Source of the DNA: Bog-105 sp965277855
Lineage (GTDB): Bacteria > Acidobacteriota > Terriglobia > Bryobacterales > Bryobacteraceae
Direction: 5' to 3'
Length of the DNA stretch: 64,000 nt
Assembly (NCBI GenBank): GCA_965277855.1
Contig: OZ255847.1
Span: forward strand, 4,030,001-4,094,000
In this document: piece by piece, positions 58,958-64,000 of the stretch
Layout: each line of letters starts with the position of its first letter
Position numbering within the stretch: the stretch's first letter is position 1
Position numbers and translations under genes: made by a program
Notes under the pieces: generated by a model
What the model saw: the letters and a program-made list of their open reading frames with translations, nothing else
The model's database searches: none
What the model was told of the DNA's origin: nothing

Positions 58958-60130
58958 ATGAACAAACTGCTTCTCTCGCTTTTCGTAACCGGCGCAACTC
59001 TGGCGCAACAACCGCCCCCGGCTACGCCACCCGCCCCGAAAATACAGTCGCCCGAAGTGCAGCCCGGCGGTCGCGTCACCTTCCGCTATCTCGACCCGGC
59101 AGCCCAAAAAGTGTCCGTCAACATCGAGGGTTCTAAGAGCCCCTTCCCCATGCAAAAAGACGCCGCCGGAGTCTGGACCTTCACCTCTGAACCCATGCCG
59201 CCCGATCTCTATGGCTATACCTTCGACAGCGACGGCGCTCATCGCCTCGATCCGCTCAATACTCAAATCAAACCCAACCTGCTCAACTTGAGCAACGTCG
59301 TTCACGTACCCGGCCCCACGCCTCTCGCATGGGACGACACAGACATTCCGCACGGCGCGATCCATCACCACTTCTATCGCTCTGCAGTGGTCGGCGATAA
59401 CCGTGACTTCTATGTCTACACGCCGCCCGCTTACGATCCGAAAGCCGCCACTCTTTACCCGGTCCTCTACCTGCTGCATGGTTTCAGCGACGACGCCAGC
59501 GGCTGGACAGCGGTCGGTAAAGCGAATCTGATTCTCGATTCTTTGATCGCCGCAGGCAAAGCCCGACCCATGATAGTCGTTATGCCCCTCGGCTATGGCG
59601 CTCCTGAAATCGTGCAGCCTGCCGGTCCATCCGGCAGTCGTTTTCAGGACCCTGCTCTACGTGAGAGGAATTACACGAAATTTCAGGCCGCTCTCATCAA
59701 CGAAGTTTTCCCCTTCGTCGAACGTAACTACAGAACCGACACGCGCCGCGAATCCCGCGCCATCGCCGGACTCTCCATGGGTGGCGCCGAGTCTCTGCTT
59801 ACCGGCTTGAACCACCTTGCTTTGTTTTCTTACGTCGGCGCATTCAGCGCTGGTGGTCTCAATGCCGATTACCCGAAAGCCTTCCCCCAACTCGACTCTT
59901 CCGCTAACGGCCAGCTTCAGCTCTTGTGGATCGCCTGCGGCACCGAAGATCGTCTGATCACTCCCAATCGCGCTTTGATCACCTGGTTGAAATCGAAGGA
60001 CATACATGTCACGCCTATTGAAACGCCTGGCATGCACACCTGGATGGTCTGGCGTCGTAACCTCATCGCTTTTGCGCCGCTGCTCTTTCAAAACTCCACC
60101 AGCGCGCCGGGCGTAACCGCCTCTAAATAA
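58958..60130 (+). CDS. Secreted esterase (Esterase D/feruloyl esterase-like) with CBM48-like N-terminus
   Basis: A 390-residue exported alpha/beta hydrolase. ATG 58958 (MNKLLLSLFVTGATLAQ) supplies the signal peptide; upstream in-frame ATGs overlap the divergent helicase gene. Residues 25-115 are an Ig/CBM48-like domain (VQPGGRVTFRYLDPAAQKVSVNIEGSKSPFPMQKDAAGVWTFTSEPMPPDLYGYTFDSDG). The hydrolase has RDFYVYTPPAYDPKAATLYPVLYLLHGFSDDASGW, nucleophile in IAGLSMGGAESLL (Ser about 271), Asp in IACGTEDRLITPN and His in PGMHTWMVWRRNL. Similar enzymes release feruloyl or acetyl groups from hemicellulose, or cleave siderophores. Confidence 0.92.
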   Translation: MNKLLLSLFVTGATLAQQPPPATPPAPKIQSPEVQPGGRVTFRYLDPAAQKVSVNIEGSKSPFPMQKDAAGVWTFTSEPMPPDLYGYTFDSDGAHRLDPLNTQIKPNLLNLSNVVHVPGPTPLAWDDTDIPHGAIHHHFYRSAVVGDNRDFYVYTPPAYDPKAATLYPVLYLLHGFSDDASGWTAVGKANLILDSLIAAGKARPMIVVMPLGYGAPEIVQPAGPSGSRFQDPALRERNYTKFQAALINEVFPFVERNYRTDTRRESRAIAGLSMGGAESLLTGLNHLALFSYVGAFSAGGLNADYPKAFPQLDSSANGQLQLLWIACGTEDRLITPNRALITWLKSKDIHVTPIETPGMHTWMVWRRNLIAFAPLLFQNSTSAPGVTASK

Positions 60131-60167
60131 AAGAACGGCCGAGAGCAACATCCCGCCGGCCGTTCTT
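60131..60167 (+). terminator. Inverted repeat after the esterase gene
   Basis: AAGAACGGCC (60131-60140) and GGCCGTTCTT (60158-60167) form a perfect 10-bp stem with a 17-nt loop, starting at the esterase stop codon. There is no T-run, so it may be a factor-assisted or bidirectional terminator. Confidence 0.6.
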
Positions 60168-60254
60168 GGCCGACTCCTCTGAATTGAACCGACAAGGACA
60201 ATTCACTCTATCTCCGCTGTTGCACGGGCGCACTCTACTCGAAGGAACCTCCTG

Positions 60255-60830
60255 GTATCAGCCGGCTTATGGCTCCAGCCGCGTTTTCAAGTAATCCAGA
60301 GTCGTTTTGTACTCGGCAAAAATGATCAGGCGCTCATCGGAGCGCCAGACTCTCCTTCGCGCAGGCGGCTACGAATGAGCTTTGTCAGCCAAACAAACCG
60401 GTTCGTCCTCGAGCGGCAGAGGATCAAGTCGATTTAATCCCAGATCGTTGAGAGCTGCATCAATCGCTTCGATTTCGGGACGCAAAATGTCGACCCAGGT
60501 CTTCAGCCTGGAGCCGACCGTTTGCCCCGCGTGGCCAGTTCGTTCTTCCCGTTCTCGATCTCGTCGGCGGTGTCCTCTTCGGCGGATTTCTCGGCAGCAT
60601 CTACCTCCGATGCCGCCGCGCTTTCCGCTTCCTCGAGACCGTCTTTAAACCGCAGCCACGAATTCGCGAACGTGTAAGGGCAGGAGAGCAATCGCTTGTT
60701 GAGAACTTCAACCGCGAATCGGCCTGCTGCCTGCTGTTCCGGATCACTAAAAGAATCAACCGCTGCAACAACGGCAAGGCGGTTACGAACGCTGGCGAGC
60801 ATGCCCGTAAGCGGCAGCTCGGAAGCAACT
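60255..60830 (-). pseudogene. Decayed fragment of a SNF2-type helicase
   Basis: The minus strand keeps recognisable pieces in order. First (60802-60620) comes VEVLNKRLLSCPYTFANSWLRFKDGLEEAE, resembling the KRLLSSP-type segment of SNF2/DISARM-like helicases. After a frame change near 60503 follows RLKTWVDILRPEIEAIDAAL. Then there is an in-frame TAG near 60372 and DERLIIFAEYKTTLDYLKTRLEP before TAA near 60255, matching helicase motif IV (DERLIIFTEYKDTLDYL-like). There is no start and both flanks are lost. The parent protein was probably about 1000 residues. It lies between a terminator-like repeat and mnmE. Confidence 0.65.
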
Positions 60831-60920
60831 GAGGCTGACTGACTTCCCGACAGAATGCGGACTCCCGATGCGCAACATTGGATAATTGCCGATGAACGAG
60901 AAGTTTATCAGTCCTGCTCC

Positions 60921-62270
60921 TCACTTCCCAATACAAAACGTAGAAAAAATCCGGTTCAGAATATCCTCGGCCGTAGTAGCTCCCGTCACCCCGTCGATCG
61001 GCCGCAGCGCCGCATACAGATCCAGCAGCAACATCTCATGCGGCATCCCGAAACCAACCGCTCGCCGCGCATTCTCGATCGCTTCCATGCTTTCCCGCAA
61101 TAACGCTTCGTGCCGCAAGCTGGTCAAACTGCCGCTTTCCGGACTCGCCAGCCCGCCCGGCGCAAGCCGTTCCAGAATCGCTGCCCGTAGATTCTCTACC
61201 CCCTCGCCCGTCACTGCCGATACCGCCAACAAATCAGCCGGTTGCCCGTCATGCCGCCCCAGGTCCGCCTTGTTGCCCACCAGCAACGGACGCCGCTCAC
61301 TCAACCTCGCGAGTAACTCGCGATCTTCGAGTCCCGGCTCGCTAGAAATATCGAAAACCAGCAGCGTTAAATCGGCATCCGCCATCGCCCCGTAACTGCG
61401 CTCCACTCCCAGCGATTCCACCAGGTCATCGGATTCGCGAATGCCCGCCGTATCCACCAGCCGCAGCGGAATGCCACCAAGTGTCGTATTCTCCGAAACC
61501 AGATCCCGCGTCGTACCCGCCACCGCCGTGACAATCGCCCTGTCCTGTTTCAGCAGCCGGTTGAACAGACTGCTCTTTCCTACATTCGGCCGGCCGGCGA
61601 TCGCCAGCGTGAATCCTTGAAACACCAGCTTGCCCGCCACAAAGCTGCTTATCAGCGAACGCAGTCCGTCCGCCACAATGTCCAGACGCCGCAGAATCTC
61701 TTCCGGCGGCGCAACACTGATATCGTCTTCCGCGAAATCGATCCCCGCTTCGAGCAGCGCGATTAATTCCAGCAACTGTTCTTTCACTGGTCGGATGCGC
61801 CGCGAAACGGACCCTTCCGCCTGCTGCGCCGCCACGCGCGCCTGATACAGCGTGGTCGCATCGATCAATTCCCGCACCGCTTCCGCCTGCGGCAGATCGA
61901 TCCGGCCATTCAGATAAGCACGTAATGTAAACTCACCCGGTTCCGCCAGTCGTGCCCCAGCCGCCACCGCCCGCTCGACGCAGAATCGCAGCACCACCGG
62001 CGAGCCATGACAGGAAATCTCGACCACATCTTCCGCCGTGTACGAGCGAGGAGTCTCGAAAAAACTGACAACGACCTGATCGATCACCGCGCCCTGCTCA
62101 TCCACCAGTTCGGCCAGTGCGCTCGACCAGCTGATCCAACGCGCTTCGCTCGGGAAACGCACAATTTGCTCCGCGATCAGCCGCGCCCGGATACCGGAAA
62201 GCCGGACCACTCCCAATCCGCCACGGCCCAGAGGAGTCGATAGCGCAACGATGGTGTCGAGCGTCTTCAC
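60921..62270 (-). CDS. mnmE: tRNA-5-carboxymethylaminomethyl-2-thiouridine GTPase MnmE
   Basis: A 449-residue tRNA-modifying GTPase that, with MnmG, makes xm5U34. The N-terminal formyl-THF-binding domain starts DTIVALSTPLGRGGLGVVRLSG. The G domain has GRPNVGKSSLFNRLL (G1), DTAGIRESDD (G3) and GNKAD (G4). The C-terminal FSTFCIGK carries the catalytic cysteine motif at the very end. Length is normal. Order yidC-jag-mnmE on the minus strand is the conserved cluster near the replication origin in many bacteria. Confidence 0.97.
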   Translation of the reverse strand: MKTLDTIVALSTPLGRGGLGVVRLSGIRARLIAEQIVRFPSEARWISWSSALAELVDEQGAVIDQVVVSFFETPRSYTAEDVVEISCHGSPVVLRFCVERAVAAGARLAEPGEFTLRAYLNGRIDLPQAEAVRELIDATTLYQARVAAQQAEGSVSRRIRPVKEQLLELIALLEAGIDFAEDDISVAPPEEILRRLDIVADGLRSLISSFVAGKLVFQGFTLAIAGRPNVGKSSLFNRLLKQDRAIVTAVAGTTRDLVSENTTLGGIPLRLVDTAGIRESDDLVESLGVERSYGAMADADLTLLVFDISSEPGLEDRELLARLSERRPLLVGNKADLGRHDGQPADLLAVSAVTGEGVENLRAAILERLAPGGLASPESGSLTSLRHEALLRESMEAIENARRAVGFGMPHEMLLLDLYAALRPIDGVTGATTAEDILNRIFSTFCIGK

Positions 62271-62509
62271 CGCAGTCCCGCTCTAGCGCGTGCGACTACC
62301 GAGCCGCGACCGCAACGGAGTAACCACGGCCCTTTTAGCCGCGGAATCGAATGAAGACGCAGCATTCGGAGCCATGAGCCACGTCAGTGGCTCTCCAACC
62401 GGAAGCACGGAAACCATGAGCGAAGCGATTGGAGTTCTATGGAACCTCTCCCGGACCGCGTCTTTAAGGGAGCGCTTACCTATGCCAAGGAACTCATCGA
62501 TACAAGCCA
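62271..62509. other. Intergenic region with repeat-like words and a hairpin
   Basis: About 240 nt between jag and mnmE. GAGCCGCGACCGCAACGGAG (62301-62320) matches the element at 26799. GGACCGCGTCTTTAAGGGAG (62453-62472) is a weaker relative. GAGCCAC/GTGGCTC with a GTCA loop (62376-62393) makes a 7-bp hairpin. The plus-strand open frame across this gap has no protein character. It looks like intergenic repeat DNA rather than a gene. Confidence 0.5.
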
Positions 62510-63160
62510 CTAACGCGAACCGCGATCCCCACCACTATAAGGCCGTGCAGGACCACGCGGCGGACGACTATTTCCCCTCGCATCACCACGCCGCCCCTCA
62601 AATCGATCACCGGCGCTGTTCCCGCCGCGAAACGGTCCGCGCGGAGCTTGCGGCGGAGCCGGAGGCGTCGGCATATCCGCCGGAACAATCACCACCGCCC
62701 GCGATGGCCCCACGCCCAGGCTCTCGCTGCGCAGCTCTTTCTCTTCCCGCAGCGCCAGATGAATCACCCGTCGTTCCCGGCTAGTCATCGGGTTGAAGTG
62801 AAATGGCGTATGCGTTCGCTTCACCTTCTCGGCCGCCGCCAGCGCGCTCATTCGCAACTCTTCCAACCGCAACAGCCGGTAGTCGTTCGCGTCAAACGAA
62901 ATCAGCGAATGATCTTCCACCGGCAGCCGGATCGCTTCCATCGAAAGATGCTCGAGCGCCAGCAAAAGCTCCGCGCGATTGGCCAGCAGCAGATCCACAT
63001 CCGTCCCACCGAACACCACCATCACTTCCGGATTTTCTACCTCCGGATGCGGGTTCTCGATCGAACGCAAATCATACGAAACATCAAACCCGGCGTGGCT
63101 AAGAACGGGCGTTAAGAATTTTTCCAGAATCGGCCGCAGGGACTCGACAGTATATTTCAT
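62510..63160 (-). CDS. jag: Jag/KhpB family RNA-binding protein (R3H domain)
   Basis: A 216-residue cytoplasmic protein. A KH-like domain (VENPEVMVVFGGTDVDLLLANRAELLLALEHLSMEAI) and an R3H domain (AAEKVKRTHTPFHFNPMTSRERRVIHLALREEKELRSESLGVGPSRAVVIVPAD) are in the family order. The Jag N-terminal domain is shortened. The C-terminal tail is rich in Arg, Gly and Pro (GPFRGGNSAGDRFEGRRGDARGNSRPPRG), an RGG-like low-complexity region uncommon in Jag, possibly for RNA binding. It follows yidC directly (5 nt gap). Confidence 0.92.
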   Translation of the reverse strand: MKYTVESLRPILEKFLTPVLSHAGFDVSYDLRSIENPHPEVENPEVMVVFGGTDVDLLLANRAELLLALEHLSMEAIRLPVEDHSLISFDANDYRLLRLEELRMSALAAAEKVKRTHTPFHFNPMTSRERRVIHLALREEKELRSESLGVGPSRAVVIVPADMPTPPAPPQAPRGPFRGGNSAGDRFEGRRGDARGNSRPPRGPARPYSGGDRGSR

Positions 63161-63165
63161 GCAGT

Positions 63166-64000
63166 CTATTTCTTAACTGTCCTCTTAACAGGCGCTTTGC
63201 CAACCGGAGGCTTCGTAGCCGGAGACCTCGTCACCGCCGGTCCGGCAGCGGCCGCGGGCGTAGCCGTGGGCATAAATCTATTGATAATCAATTGCTGCAA
63301 GATTCCGACCACATTGCCGGTTAACCAATATAGTACAAGTCCAGCCGAAGCGGAATAGAACATGAACCCGAACATCAGCGGCATGAACATCATCATCTTC
63401 TGCTGGTTCGGATCCACGCCCGCCGCTGGCGTCAGCTTCTGCGACCCGAACTGCGTCGCGATCAGAATCAGGGGCAACAGATGAATCGGCAGCGTCTCCG
63501 CCGAAGAAAGATCGGGCACCCACAGCCACGGCGCATGACGCAGCGCAATCGCGATACTCAGCACCCGATAGAACGCATAGAAAAACGGCAGCTGCACCAG
63601 CATGGGAAGACATCCGCCTACCGGATTTACGCCCTCGGTTTTATACAACGCCATTACTTCCTGGTTCTGCTCGGCCTTCTTCGGATCGCGCATACCGATG
63701 TTTTTATACTTCGCATTGATCGCCTGGATCTGCGGCTGCAGCTTCTGCATCTTGCGCGCCGATTTCAGGCTCTGCAAACGGAATGGAAAAAGCGCCAGGT
63801 TAATAATCAGCGTCACCAGAATAATCGCCCAGCCATAATTGCCGGTCCAATGGTCCTTCACATAGTTCAGCCAGATGAAGAGCGGCTTCGCGATGATTCC
63901 AAAAAAGCCCCAGTCAATGATTTGCGACAGCTTCGGATTCACCTTGCGCAGAATATCGAGATCCTTCGGACCGACGAATAACGAGAGATCGTTCTGCACG
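63166..64000 (-). CDS. yidC: Membrane protein insertase YidC, C-terminal part
   Basis: The gene enters from the right edge, so the start and periplasmic domain are missing; 278 codons are visible. The conserved YidC core includes IIDWGFFGIIAKPLFIWLNYV, NYGWAIILVTLIINLALFPFRLQSLKSARKMQKLQPQIQAINAKYKN, LYKTEGVNPVGGCLPMLVQLPFFYAFYRVL and LVLYWLTGNVVGILQQLIINR. The C-terminus ends in a Pro/Ala/Lys-rich tail (PATKPPVGKAPVKRTVKK). YidC inserts and folds inner-membrane proteins. jag is 5 nt downstream. Confidence 0.96.
   Translation of the reverse strand, partial: VQNDLSLFVGPKDLDILRKVNPKLSQIIDWGFFGIIAKPLFIWLNYVKDHWTGNYGWAIILVTLIINLALFPFRLQSLKSARKMQKLQPQIQAINAKYKNIGMRDPKKAEQNQEVMALYKTEGVNPVGGCLPMLVQLPFFYAFYRVLSIAIALRHAPWLWVPDLSSAETLPIHLLPLILIATQFGSQKLTPAAGVDPNQQKMMMFMPLMFGFMFYSASAGLVLYWLTGNVVGILQQLIINRFMPTATPAAAAGPAVTRSPATKPPVGKAPVKRTVKK

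Noticed and set aside
62290..62784. 164-codon plus-strand frame across the jag-mnmE gap
   Set aside because: Half of it is antisense to jag and the rest lies over repeat-like intergenic sequence; no protein character.

Overview
The window looks like a chromosomal segment of an Acidobacteriota member, probably of the Solibacter/Bryobacter type (Bryobacterales). This is inferred from the gene repertoire: a large carboxypeptidase-regulatory-domain/TonB-type outer-membrane protein, many secreted peptidases (DUF885, S9, M28, M23), a PQQ dehydrogenase with a dihaem cytochrome, and the housekeeping gene orders. No 16S rRNA is present to confirm it. Coding density is high, and no CRISPR array, complete insertion sequence or prophage is visible.

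Layout. 0-6 kb: phoH-ybeY-CNNM transporter on the minus strand; two unrecognised plus-strand genes behind a long leader with a terminator-like hairpin; tyrS and an aldehyde dehydrogenase on the minus strand. 6-16 kb: DUF885 peptidase-like protein, sugar-porter MFS protein with a large loop insertion, nucleotidyltransferase-like protein, BrnT/BrnA-like toxin-antitoxin pair and an RND efflux pair (adaptor plus pump, no TolC). 15-22 kb: two divergent GT2 glycosyltransferases, one apparently starting at CTG; an unknown small-protein/membrane-protein pair; DoxX; a truncated secreted protein followed directly by an unknown gene. 22-29 kb: membrane glycosyltransferase, then lptB-rpoN-hpf and, after an inserted VOC gene, rapZ (whose P-loop lacks the usual Ser/Thr). 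28-36 kb: secreted protein, DUF7009-like gene with fdhD, VapBC, initiator tRNA-Met, ppk1, PhoR-like kinase, YjbQ and an ECF sigma factor. 36-44 kb: fasciclin-SigK-RskA set on the minus strand, RidA, cytochrome c-PQQ dehydrogenase-S9 peptidase, and a small coiled-coil protein.

44-54 kb holds the most unusual block: three tightly packed minus-strand genes for an exported M23 peptidase, a secreted pentapeptide-repeat protein and a Tat-exported 1135-residue protein I cannot assign. They lie downstream of a TonB-type transporter whose upstream region carries three 20-bp tandem repeats. 54-60 kb: M28 peptidase, a RelE-like/UvrD-like helicase fusion protein and a secreted esterase. 60-61 kb contains a decayed SNF2-type helicase. 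The end of the window is the conserved yidC-jag-mnmE cluster on the minus strand (yidC runs off the edge).

By eye the plus strand is C-rich from about 20 kb onward whatever the gene orientation, and more balanced before that. The change falls near the truncated gene at 20.4-20.9 kb, so this may be a rearrangement or insertion boundary.
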